Below, piece by piece: positions 1 through 6,525 of a stretch of DNA of 12,727 bases. The stretch is from contig MEVN01000038.1 of assembly GCA_001772985.1 (NCBI GenBank), forward strand, positions 541 to 13,267. The letters run 5' to 3'. Each line of letters opens with the position of its first letter. Positions within the stretch are counted from its first letter, which is position 1. Below the pieces are notes generated by a model that worked only from the letters and a program-made list of their open reading frames with translations, had not been told where the DNA came from and did not search any database. This stretch comes from a candidate division WWE3 bacterium RIFCSPLOWO2_12_FULL_36_10. GTDB taxonomy: Bacteria; Patescibacteriota; WWE3; UBA101185; UBA10185. Made by a program: the position numbers and the translations under genes.

Positions 1-44
1 AGGTATACTTGGAGATAAACTAAAATTGCGATTGTAATTAAAAA

Positions 45-89
45 AGAGGCATTCCCGCGGGAAGCAAGCTTGCCCTTTGGTAGTCCTCT
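45..89. repeat. GC-rich palindromic block
   Basis: A 45-base block much richer in GC than its surroundings. AGAGG (45-49) pairs with CCTCT (85-89). Between them lie two perfect palindromes back to back: TTCCCGCGGGAA (52-63) and GCAAGCTTGC (64-73). On the minus strand the block is followed by a run of T (TTTTTAATTA), as in an intrinsic terminator, but no minus-strand gene nearby would obviously use it. On the plus strand no U-tract follows. The rest of 1-172 shows no supportable gene. A TATACT box at 107-112 could be a -10 for the next gene but has no convincing -35. Its role is unknown: terminator, cruciform or protein-binding site are all possible. Confidence 0.45.
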
Positions 90-172
90 AATCGTAATAA
101 CTATATTATACTAGACATGTTAGTTAAACGCAAACCAATGAATAGTATAAAAAAAGAGAACATTGAGTCTAT

Positions 173-916
173 ATGAACAAAGAGATATTTCATAAAAAGT
201 ATCTAAAATTTCTTCAACAAAATCAAAACCCATTAAGAGCGGAAAAAGAAAAAAAGTACTTGTATTCTAAGCACAAACATTACGGATTATCTTCAGGTCT
301 GCAAGACATATATTTCAAAGAACTAAAAAAAGAACTGAGATTAATTTCGAAAAATGAAGCGATTGATTTGGTAAAGTATCTTTGGAATCAGCCATCTCAT
401 GAGGAAAAATCTTTTGCTTTACGTATTCTAAACCTGCATTCAGACAAATTAAACAAAAATGATATGCCACTAATTGAAAAATTAATGAGAGAAAGTGAAG
501 GCTGGGTTTATCTTGATAATCTAATAATTCCTATAATGCCAATAATTTTAAAAAAAGATTCGCGCGCATATAAATATCTTAAAGATTGGATAAAAGATAA
601 TGACTTTTGGGTTAGAAGATCCTCCCTTTTAGCACAAAATTTATTTTTTAGAAAAGGGGAAGATGGAGATAGAGATTTATTTTTTGAATTAGCAAAATCT
701 CAATTTGATGAAAGTTGGATTCCTTTAATTTATAAAAGTACTGAAGAAAAAAAGCGAGCAGTATTCTTTATTCGTAAAGCAATTGGATGGGCTTTAAGGG
801 AAATGTCGACAAAAGAACCAAGTATAGTGAAAAAATTCCTAGACGAAAATAAAAGTAGAATGTCCGGACTGTCATATCACGAAGGCGGAAAGAAATTAGG
901 CAAAACGATGGGCTAA
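173..916 (+). CDS. AlkD-like DNA alkylation repair protein (HEAT-like repeats)
   Basis: A 247-residue, helix-rich soluble protein resembling the AlkC/AlkD family (DNA alkylation repair, Pfam PF08713). These HEAT-repeat DNA glycosylases remove alkylated purines such as 3-methyladenine and 7-methylguanine without base flipping. The recognisable stretches are W111-x3-D115, which sits where the AlkD family has its catalytic Trp/Asp, the WVRRSSL block at 146-152, and FIRKAIGWALRE at 199-210. The C-terminus has the family-like SGLSYHEGGKKL. Length matches B. cereus AlkD (about 237). The start at 173 is the only ATG compatible with the full N-terminal helix, and only a weak purine stretch (AAAGAGAA) lies upstream. 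It is the first gene of a three-gene run: its stop is one base before the next ATG. Family membership is firm. Substrate range and the catalytic assignment are inferred by eye from motif spacing. Confidence 0.82.
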   Translation: MNKEIFHKKYLKFLQQNQNPLRAEKEKKYLYSKHKHYGLSSGLQDIYFKELKKELRLISKNEAIDLVKYLWNQPSHEEKSFALRILNLHSDKLNKNDMPLIEKLMRESEGWVYLDNLIIPIMPIILKKDSRAYKYLKDWIKDNDFWVRRSSLLAQNLFFRKGEDGDRDLFFELAKSQFDESWIPLIYKSTEEKKRAVFFIRKAIGWALREMSTKEPSIVKKFLDENKSRMSGLSYHEGGKKLGKTMG

Positions 917-917
917 A

Positions 918-1250
918 ATGGGCTTTAAAGAAAACAAAGAAAAGGCTTTAGCCCTAATTACATCAAGAATTGCATACTTTAATAAAATATATAAATACAA
1001 ATATAAAAAGTTCGCTATAAAAAAACAAAAAACCATTTGGGGGAGTTGTTCTAAAAAAGGAAATCTTAACTTTAACTATAAATTAATTTTTCTTCCAACT
1101 GAATTACTAGATTATGTAATAGTCCACGAGTTATGCCATTTAAAAGAGTTTAACCACTCTAAAAAATATTGGGATTTAGTTGAAAAAGCAATTCCGAATT
1201 ATAAAATTCTGCGAAAACAAGCAAGAAGGTTTGTAATCAAATCTCACTAA
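918..1250 (+). CDS. YgjP-type (DUF45) zinc metallopeptidase, short form
   Basis: A 110-residue protein matching the C-terminal, catalytic half of the YgjP/DUF45 family (PF01863), which are WLM/SprT-related gluzincin metallopeptidases. The zinc-binding HELCH motif is at 70-74, with E71 as the general base, and a further His at 80 in the FNHS sequence is the expected third ligand. The preceding WGSCSKKGNLNFNYKL block (41-56) is also diagnostic. Full-length YgjP proteins are usually 160-240 residues, so this form lacks most of the N-terminal domain. No upstream in-frame extension is possible without running into the preceding gene. The ATG lies one base after the stop of the AlkD-like gene, with no Shine-Dalgarno, which suggests translational coupling. 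By analogy with SprT-like proteases, a role in DNA-protein crosslink repair is conceivable given the neighbours, but that is inference. Confidence 0.85.
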   Translation: MGFKENKEKALALITSRIAYFNKIYKYKYKKFAIKKQKTIWGSCSKKGNLNFNYKLIFLPTELLDYVIVHELCHLKEFNHSKKYWDLVEKAIPNYKILRKQARRFVIKSH

Positions 1251-1255
1251 ACACT

Positions 1256-1507
1256 ATGCGATATTATGTTTACTTAGTTAAATGTTCTGATGGCTCATAT
1301 TACTGCGGATATACTACTAATCTTAAAAAAAGAGTTGATGATCATAATAACTCTAAGGCGGGCGCCAAATACACAAAGTCACGAAGACCGGTAAAGTTAG
1401 TTTATTTTGAACAAGTTAAAAACACGAGCGAAGCTCTGAAACGAGAAGATGAAATAAAAAAACTATCAAGAAAAGATAAAGTTAAATTAGTCGCGATTCA
1501 AAAGTAA
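1256..1507 (+). CDS. GIY-YIG family endonuclease (UPF0213/YhbQ-like)
   Basis: An 83-residue single-domain GIY-YIG nuclease of the YhbQ/UPF0213 type, the usual length for this group. The motif is degenerate, as is typical: YVYLVKCSDGSYYCGYT at 4-20 supplies the two tyrosine clusters. R26 and H30 follow in the helix, and E64 within SEALKREDEIK (58-68) is the likely metal-binding glutamate. The start is 5 bases after the stop of the peptidase gene, so the three genes almost certainly share a transcript. Its 3' end overlaps the convergent NTP pyrophosphatase gene by 21 bases. Family members cleave branched or damaged DNA in some cases, but many have no known role. A nucleic-acid repair role here rests on the AlkD-like neighbour. 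Confidence 0.88.
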   Translation: MRYYVYLVKCSDGSYYCGYTTNLKKRVDDHNNSKAGAKYTKSRRPVKLVYFEQVKNTSEALKREDEIKKLSRKDKVKLVAIQK

Positions 1508-2116
1508 GATCTCTTCAATTTTCTTTCTTAGGCTGTTTTTAATTCCTACCGCCTGAATTCTTAGTTCTTCTTTTTCCTCATCATTTAATTTATTTAAAAC
1601 TTTATTATACTGTGGATAATACCAAACATGGCTCATCCACTTATATTGCGGAATTTCTCGATCGGGAAGCTCTTCTATTATATAAGCTCTTTCTATAATT
1701 TGCTGGTCTGACCACAACAAATTACCCTTTAAAGCTAGGGTCATTGCAAAGTGATTCGTAGCTTTTCTTTCTTCACCTTTAAGATTTTTCATAAGTTCAA
1801 GCAATTTATATGCCTTTTCTAGATCAGAACTAAATTCCCCCACAATTCTCTGATTCCTTAAAATATCCCATTTATTGCCCAAACCAGGAATGTCGATACC
1901 GCTATCCGAAGTGAGAACATAAAAATCTGTCAATTTAGAAAGTTCAATCGCTTTCTTTTCTGCGTTTTTCTTGAGAGTTTTTTGATTTTCCTCAATTTTT
2001 ATATTTATATTGGTATCAGCTAAGAAATATATTTTAATCTCAGAAATATCTCCCAAAAAAGCTACCATTTCTTCTGCTTTATATTTATTTTTTGTACCAA
2101 TTAAAATATTCAACAT
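1487..2116 (-). CDS. Ham1/RdgB-like non-canonical purine NTP pyrophosphatase, divergent
   Basis: A 209-residue protein of the Ham1/RdgB (ITPase) superfamily, whose members hydrolyse dITP, XTP and related deaminated nucleotides to monophosphates and so keep them out of DNA and RNA. The N-terminal half is clear: IGTKNKYKAEEM (6-17) is the TxNxxK phosphate-binding loop, ENQKTLKKNAEKKA (43-56) corresponds to the TxxENAxxKA helix, and SDSGIDIPGLG (70-80) to the DDSGL loop, with S70 replacing the first Asp and D71 kept. The C-terminal half is odd: the usual GFGYDPIF and SHRGxA motifs are not recognisable, replaced by HVWYYPQY (163-170) and RIQAVGIKNSLRKKI. It may be a distinct subfamily. A weak -10 (TATTAA) ends 6 nt before the ATG. 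It faces the GIY-YIG gene and diverges from the oxidoreductase gene. Confidence 0.7.
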   Translation of the reverse strand: MLNILIGTKNKYKAEEMVAFLGDISEIKIYFLADTNINIKIEENQKTLKKNAEKKAIELSKLTDFYVLTSDSGIDIPGLGNKWDILRNQRIVGEFSSDLEKAYKLLELMKNLKGEERKATNHFAMTLALKGNLLWSDQQIIERAYIIEELPDREIPQYKWMSHVWYYPQYNKVLNKLNDEEKEELRIQAVGIKNSLRKKIEEILLLNRD

Positions 2117-2150
2117 AATTTATTAATAATAGTATATAGTCTTTTAATGA

Positions 2151-2156
2151 TAAAAT
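2151..2156 (+). promoter_or_regulatory. Extended -10 box of the oxidoreductase gene
   Basis: TGaTAAAAT (2148-2156) in the 44-base divergent spacer forms an extended -10 element. It ends 7 bases before the ATG at 2164, which places the expected transcription start on or next to the start codon. No good -35 is visible. This supports a leaderless mRNA and favours ATG 2164 over TTG 2161. Confidence 0.5.
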
Positions 2157-2163
2157 TTAGTTG

Positions 2164-3696
2164 ATGATAAAAAGAGTCAATAACTATATCGAGAGCTTCT
2201 TGAATAATATAACCATGTACAGGCTGGTTCTTTATTTCCTGATTGTGCTCTTAGGTTTTTCTTTATTGCTTAGCTTATTTGGTGCTTTACCTTTTAACTT
2301 CATACAACTACTTTTATCGGCCTGTCTGTTGGTTGGCATAGGTTTATTAATTAATATAATATTTGCAAAAGTTTTTGACGCACCGACTAACGTTGAGTCT
2401 ATTTATATAACAGCTTTAATATTAGCTTTAATTATCAATCCTGCTACATCAATTGCGGACTTACCATTTTTATTGTGGGCTATTGTTTTATCCACTGCAT
2501 CAAAATTTATTCTTGCTGTTGGCAAAAAACATATATTTAATCCCGCAGCGGTTGGAATTTTTCTTGCGTCAATGGTTACAACTAAATCGGCAACGTGGTG
2601 GATAGGAACAATTTATACTCTACCGGTAGTGCTACTTGGAAGCCTTCTAATTACTAAAAAAATTAAAAAAATGAATTTAGTTCTTAGCTTTTTTATTGTT
2701 TCTATGGTATTTACGCTAGGTTTAAGCTTTATTAGCAAGACAAGTATCTTACTTGTCTTGGAAAAAGCAATTCTTTATACCCCTTGGTTGTTTTTTGCCT
2801 TTATTATGCTAACAGAACCATTAACAACGCCACCAACTTTTAGACTACAAGTAATTTATGCCGGAGTAGTTGGGTTTTTATTTTCACCCAAAGTACACTT
2901 TGGATCCTTTTATACAACACCGGAATTGGCACTCTTAATTGGCAACATATATTCGTACAGTGTAAGTCCAAAAAATAAGTTACTCCTTAAATTACGTGAG
3001 TCAATAGCACTGTCTCCAAGCGCGTATGATTTTGTATTTAATCCTGGAAAAAAATTAAAATATTTACCCGGACAATATATGGAATGGACACTTGGCCACA
3101 AAAGACCAGACAACAGAGGGAACCGTAGATATTTTACACTTGCTTCCTCTCCCACAGAAAATGAAATCAGAATCGGCGTTAAATTCTACAAAAATCCAAG
3201 CAGTTATAAAAAAGAATTAATGGCACTAAGCGATAACAAAAAAATTGTAGCTACCCAACTTGCGGGAGATTTTGTCATGCCAAAAGACATTAGTCAAAAA
3301 TTGGTTTTTATAGCCGGCGGAATTGGAATTACTCCATTCAGAAGTATGATTAAATATTTGGTGGACACAAACCAAAAAAGGCTTATAACATTATTTTACT
3401 CAAATAACCTTGAATCTGAAATTGTTTATAGGGATGTGTTTAATGATGCTGTTGCAAAACTTGGTATTAAAGTTATTTACACTCTTACTGATACTGCCAA
3501 CTTATCCGCCAACTGGCAAGGCAAAACCGGGTTTGTTGATTCAAAAATGATTGTAGAAGAAATTCCGGATTACAAAGAAAGAACTTTTTATATTTCGGGG
3601 CCAAGATCAATGGTTGCTGTTTTTGAAGATGTTCTTAGTAAATTAGGCGTTAAATCAGCTCAAATTAAAACCGACTTCTTCCCCGGATACGCTTAA
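2164..3696 (+). CDS. RnfD/NqrB-like membrane domain fused to ferredoxin-NADP reductase domain
   Basis: A 510-residue fusion. Residues 1 to about 265 form an integral membrane domain with roughly nine or ten hydrophobic segments (for example 22-40, 46-69, 80-92, 101-118, 148-164, 170-190). It carries the RnfD/NqrB-like FNPAAVG at 125-131 and the TEPLTTPPT stretch at 217-225. Residues 275 to 510 form a ferredoxin-NADP+ reductase domain: PGQY (302-305), FAD-binding RYFTLASSP (322-330), nucleotide-binding AGGIGITP (384-391), SGPRSM (478-483) and a C-terminal FFPGY. It is likely a membrane NAD(P)H dehydrogenase passing electrons from cytosolic NAD(P)H through FAD to a membrane acceptor. The SGAT motif for covalent FMN is absent; only SATWW (142-146) is seen. 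No other Rnf/Nqr subunit is in the window. TTG 2161 adds one residue. Ion pumping is unproven. Confidence 0.85.
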   Translation: MIKRVNNYIESFLNNITMYRLVLYFLIVLLGFSLLLSLFGALPFNFIQLLLSACLLVGIGLLINIIFAKVFDAPTNVESIYITALILALIINPATSIADLPFLLWAIVLSTASKFILAVGKKHIFNPAAVGIFLASMVTTKSATWWIGTIYTLPVVLLGSLLITKKIKKMNLVLSFFIVSMVFTLGLSFISKTSILLVLEKAILYTPWLFFAFIMLTEPLTTPPTFRLQVIYAGVVGFLFSPKVHFGSFYTTPELALLIGNIYSYSVSPKNKLLLKLRESIALSPSAYDFVFNPGKKLKYLPGQYMEWTLGHKRPDNRGNRRYFTLASSPTENEIRIGVKFYKNPSSYKKELMALSDNKKIVATQLAGDFVMPKDISQKLVFIAGGIGITPFRSMIKYLVDTNQKRLITLFYSNNLESEIVYRDVFNDAVAKLGIKVIYTLTDTANLSANWQGKTGFVDSKMIVEEIPDYKERTFYISGPRSMVAVFEDVLSKLGVKSAQIKTDFFPGYA

Positions 3697-3730
3697 TACA
3701 AAAATCCCTATAGAATTTTTTTACGATCTG

Positions 3731-3744
3731 AACTAAACTTAGTT
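3731..3744 (+). repeat. Small dyad directly before pyrG
   Basis: AACTAA-ac-TTAGTT is a perfect inverted repeat whose last base touches the pyrG start codon. It lies in the 48-base gap after the oxidoreductase gene, which also holds a CCCTATAG octamer (3706-3713) and a T-run. TAAACT (3734-3739) within it could serve as a weak -10 five bases before the ATG. No Shine-Dalgarno is present. The stem is AT-only and short, so function is uncertain. Confidence 0.3.
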
Positions 3745-5421
3745 ATGCCACAACATAAATACCCCAAATATTTATTCGTTACGGGCGGAGTTATATCCGG
3801 AATCGGAAAAGGAATATCCACAGCCTCAATTGCCCTCTTATTAAAATCATCAGGTTACAAAGTTTCAGTTTTAAAAGCCGATATGTATCTAAACCTTGAT
3901 GCCGGAACCATGAATCCCCTTGAACATGGGGAAGTTTTTGTCACCGAGGATGGTTGTGAAACAGATCAAGATTTAGGACATTACGAACGCTTTTTAAATC
4001 AAAACGTCTTAAAGCACGATTACTTTACAATGGGTCAAGTTTATTACGATGTAATTTCTAACGAGAGAAGCCTTGAATATAAAGGAAAATGCGTCGAAGG
4101 AAACGTACATATACCACAAGAAATAATTTCAAAAATAAAGTCAGCTGCGGAAATGGATAAAGCGGAAATAATGTTAGTTGAAGTAGGAGGAACCGTTGGC
4201 GAATATCAAAATATTATGTTTTTTGAAGCAATTAGAAGAATGAAACAAAAAGAGCCCGATAACGTGTTTTTGATCCATTTGGTTTATTTAATGATTCCGC
4301 CGTTTTTAGGAGAAATGAAAACAAAACCCGCTCAAGCTTCTATTTATGACCTTTACGCTTTAGGACTTCAGCCAAACTTTGTTATTTGCAGGAGTCAAAA
4401 AGAAGTAGACGAAAAACGACGACAAACTATTTCTTTTAATACTGGGGTTAAAGCTGAAAATATTATTGCTGCGCCAGATGTAGATACTATTTATAAAACT
4501 CCAATAATTTTAAAATCCCAAGGCATGGATACAAAACTTCTAAATGAAATGCATTTGAAGCACAGAATACAAAAAGATTTAATTGAATGGACAGAAAAAG
4601 TTAGCAAAATAAATAATTTACAAGATACAGTAAACATAGCAATAACCGGAAAATATTTTACTTCAGGAAGTTTTTCTCTTGAGGATTCTTACGTTTGTGT
4701 AATTGAGGCAATAAAACACGCGGGATGGGCACAAAATTTGAAGCCTGTAATTAAGTGGTTTGATGTTGAAAAATTTGAAAATCAAAAAGAAAGAGAAGCG
4801 CTAGAAGAGAAACTTAAAACGTTTGACGGAATAATTGTTCCACAAGGATGGGGAAGCCGTGGGGTTGAAGGAAAAGTTGAAGTTGTAAAATTCGCGCGTG
4901 AAAATAAAATTCCATATCTTGGACTTTGCTTTGGAATGCAAATGGCGGTTATTGAATATGCAAGAAATGTTGCAAAACTAAAAGACGCAAATTCAACAGA
5001 GGTAAACCCAAAAACTCCAAATCCGGTTGTTCACGTAATGCCGGATCAGGAAAAATATTTAAAAGAAAACCAATACGGAGGAACAATAAGACTTGGAGCA
5101 TGGCCATGTAATATTTTAAAAGGAAGTGTACTTGAAGAAGCATATAAAAAATTCTCGCCTGACGATATTAGTAATGAAAATGCAATATCTGAACGCCACA
5201 GGCACAGATATGAAATAAATAATGAGTATAAATCTAAACTAGAAAAAAACGGACTTGTATTTTGCGGAACTTCACTTGATGGAAAACTAATTGAGGCTAT
5301 TGAATTACCAAAGAATGTGCATCCATTCTTTGTAGCTACTCAATTTCATCCGGAATATAAATCGAGATTCCTAAAACCGCATCCTTTATTCATGGCTCTT
5401 ATTGAAGCTTTTAGAAAATGA
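3745..5421 (+). CDS. pyrG: CTP synthase (glutamine-hydrolysing)
   Basis: A 558-residue, full-length CTP synthase, converting UTP, ATP and glutamine to CTP, the last step of de novo pyrimidine nucleotide synthesis. The N-terminal amidoligase domain (about 1-280) has the P-loop-like GGVISGIGKGI (14-24), the HGEVFVTEDG and TDQDLGHYERF region (61-83), and KTKPAQ (192-197). The C-terminal class I glutaminase domain (about 295-558) has the nucleophile C395 in GLCFGMQ and H535/E537 in QFHPEY, a complete triad. Odd points: the usual GGTVGDIES reads GGTVGEYQN (148-156), changing residues near the nucleotide site, and the glutaminase loop PGGFG reads PQGWG (366-370). KxDPY reads KADMY. These look like a lineage variant rather than decay, since the catalytic residues are kept. 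It starts 48 bases after the oxidoreductase and ends 11 bases from a convergent toxin gene. It has no Shine-Dalgarno. Confidence 0.96.
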   Translation: MPQHKYPKYLFVTGGVISGIGKGISTASIALLLKSSGYKVSVLKADMYLNLDAGTMNPLEHGEVFVTEDGCETDQDLGHYERFLNQNVLKHDYFTMGQVYYDVISNERSLEYKGKCVEGNVHIPQEIISKIKSAAEMDKAEIMLVEVGGTVGEYQNIMFFEAIRRMKQKEPDNVFLIHLVYLMIPPFLGEMKTKPAQASIYDLYALGLQPNFVICRSQKEVDEKRRQTISFNTGVKAENIIAAPDVDTIYKTPIILKSQGMDTKLLNEMHLKHRIQKDLIEWTEKVSKINNLQDTVNIAITGKYFTSGSFSLEDSYVCVIEAIKHAGWAQNLKPVIKWFDVEKFENQKEREALEEKLKTFDGIIVPQGWGSRGVEGKVEVVKFARENKIPYLGLCFGMQMAVIEYARNVAKLKDANSTEVNPKTPNPVVHVMPDQEKYLKENQYGGTIRLGAWPCNILKGSVLEEAYKKFSPDDISNENAISERHRHRYEINNEYKSKLEKNGLVFCGTSLDGKLIEAIELPKNVHPFFVATQFHPEYKSRFLKPHPLFMALIEAFRK

Positions 5422-5432
5422 AATCTTTTCAG

Positions 5433-6089
5433 TTAAGCTTTCGTTGTTTCTATTCCAATTCTCTTAGCTAAAGCGAGATAAAAATCCTTCAATTCTTGCA
5501 AAGTTAACTGATTAGTCATTCTAGGTAAGTACTCGAAATCTTCCACTTTTAATAAGTCGGCAGCAAGTAACATTAAATCAAATTCCCTTTTAAACTTAGC
5601 TTCTGCCCAATGCATTAGATCAATAATAGTGAAATCTTTTAACAAATAATATAAGTCGACAAAATCCTTTACGTCGGTTCTTTGGCCTAGAATCGCGAAT
5701 TTGTTAGTTGCAATATCTTCTTTACTGTCTATGCGTATACCCTCAATTAAATTTGACTCTCTTACTCTTTTATATGGATAAAAAGCAAAGTCAATCTTTA
5801 AAGAATAATTATTAGAAAAATATAAATTGTAAATATAAGTTTCCCCTACTAGTCTAGAATCAAAGCTTGCGTTCAAACCGTCTGACCACTTTCTTATTAT
5901 CTTATTTATCTCCAAAACGTCAAAACGGCTATCGGAAAAGAAATCTAAATCATCAGAATATCTATGATTTAAATAAAAATTACTTAGAGCCGTACCACCT
6001 GTAAAGTAAAAATTTGCAGAAAGAAATTGATCTTGTTTAAAAAGCTCAAGAATTTTTCTTTGCTCTTCCGTAATTAACAAATTACTCAT
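5433..6089 (-). CDS. AbiEii/AbiGii-type nucleotidyltransferase toxin
   Basis: A 218-residue protein of the AbiEii/AbiGii nucleotidyltransferase family (PF08843), the toxin half of type IV-like toxin-antitoxin and abortive-infection modules. The DNA polymerase beta-type active site is intact: FTGGTALSNFYL (29-40), RYSDDLDFF (43-51) with D47 and D49 as the metal-binding DxD, and a third acid D100 in KIDFAFYP. The family helix DIATNKFAIL (125-134) and RTDVKDFVDLYYLL (137-150) follow. Characterised relatives transfer nucleotides to tRNA ends or other targets. The target here is unknown. Its ATG overlaps the end of the upstream small gene by 8 bases (ATGAGTAA), the coupling expected of a two-gene module. 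It converges on pyrG with an 11-base gap and no visible terminator between. Confidence 0.88.
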   Translation of the reverse strand: MSNLLITEEQRKILELFKQDQFLSANFYFTGGTALSNFYLNHRYSDDLDFFSDSRFDVLEINKIIRKWSDGLNASFDSRLVGETYIYNLYFSNNYSLKIDFAFYPYKRVRESNLIEGIRIDSKEDIATNKFAILGQRTDVKDFVDLYYLLKDFTIIDLMHWAEAKFKREFDLMLLAADLLKVEDFEYLPRMTNQLTLQELKDFYLALAKRIGIETTKA

Positions 6090-6288
6090 TTTTATCCCAA
6101 ATCAATAACTCAAATAACCTCTTTGACAACGGGAAAAGTTCTAGCTTATCCCAATACTTCTTCACTTCTGATCTACTTATCTTTTCACCTTGTCCTGGAC
6201 CGTAGTTTATCTTTCTTTCCAATATTTTTATACGCCCACTCTGTGTTTTTTTTAACTCCTTTTCGTCATAATCCCAAAGATAGTTCAT
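6082..6288 (-). CDS. Small partner of the AbiEii-type toxin, putative antitoxin
   Basis: A 68-residue basic protein I do not recognise with certainty. It has an aromatic N-terminus (LWDYDEKEL, 4-12), a RIKILERKINYG stretch (19-30) and a short C-terminal helix rich in Leu (50-63). The LWDYD and LERxINYG pattern recalls the small DUF6922-like proteins found next to AbiEii nucleotidyltransferases, but that is memory-based pattern matching. It lies first in the operon and overlaps the toxin start by 8 bases, so its synthesis leads that of the toxin, as is common for antitoxins. It lacks the long winged-helix AbiEi antitoxin architecture. A TAAAAT box ends 6 bases before its ATG, and no Shine-Dalgarno is present. 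Confidence 0.7.
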   Translation of the reverse strand: MNYLWDYDEKELKKTQSGRIKILERKINYGPGQGEKISRSEVKKYWDKLELFPLSKRLFELLIWDKNE

Positions 6289-6294
6289 AAAACC

Positions 6295-6300
6295 ATTTTA
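6295..6300 (-). promoter_or_regulatory. -10 box of the toxin-antitoxin operon
   Basis: Read on the minus strand, TAAAAT ends exactly 6 bases before the ATG at 6288, so the predicted transcription start coincides with the start codon. It is preceded by TG. No strong -35 is visible. The position fits a leaderless operon and supports the chosen start. Confidence 0.5.
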
Positions 6301-6357
6301 CAGCTTATTTCCGAATAGTAAAAATGGCACAATAAATCTTATGCCCTATAGTCCCTA

Positions 6358-6386
6358 TTGCTAAACTACTTAATCTATGCTATACT
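6358..6386 (+). promoter_or_regulatory. Sigma-70-type promoter of the DEAD-box helicase gene
   Basis: TTGCTA (6358-6363), a 17-base spacer and TATACT (6381-6386) form a good vegetative promoter. Transcription should begin near 6393, giving an untranslated leader of about 130 bases before the helicase ATG, unusual in this window where several genes appear leaderless. A CCCTATAG octamer (6344-6351) sits just upstream. Confidence 0.6.
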
Positions 6387-6492
6387 ACGTACAAGTTAGT
6401 GCAGATTAAAGCCATGAATCTGCTTATGTTGACTTAGTACGTTTAGCGTAGATAAAGATATCCAAGAGTTTCTTATTCATTACAGTATCTTT
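6387..6492 (+). promoter_or_regulatory. Structured leader of the helicase mRNA
   Basis: The leader holds several inverted repeats. GCAGATT (6401-6407) and AATCTGC (6417-6423) form a perfect 7-bp hairpin with a 9-base loop. ACGTACAAGT (6387-6396) pairs with ACTTAGTACGT (6432-6442) around it with one bulged base, though the first bases may precede the transcription start. AAAGATA (6454-6460) and TATCTTT (6486-6492) can form a second stem. Long structured leaders are known for cold-induced RNA helicases such as E. coli csdA, so autoregulation or cold regulation is plausible but not shown. No known riboswitch class is recognised, and no Shine-Dalgarno precedes the ATG at 6526. Confidence 0.5.
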
Positions 6493-6525
6493 TTCCCTAT
6501 AACTACTCTTAATTTAAGCAGTTTT

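Noticed and set aside
2..37. Possible C-terminal tail (GILGDKLKLRL, then TAA) of a plus-strand gene entering from the left
   Set aside because: Eleven codons are not enough to distinguish a gene end from chance.
2910..3155. 81-codon minus-strand reading frame inside the oxidoreductase gene
   Set aside because: It lies opposite a clearly conserved FNR domain and has no recognisable motif or start signal.
4949..5143. 64-codon minus-strand reading frame inside pyrG
   Set aside because: Antisense shadow of the conserved glutaminase domain.
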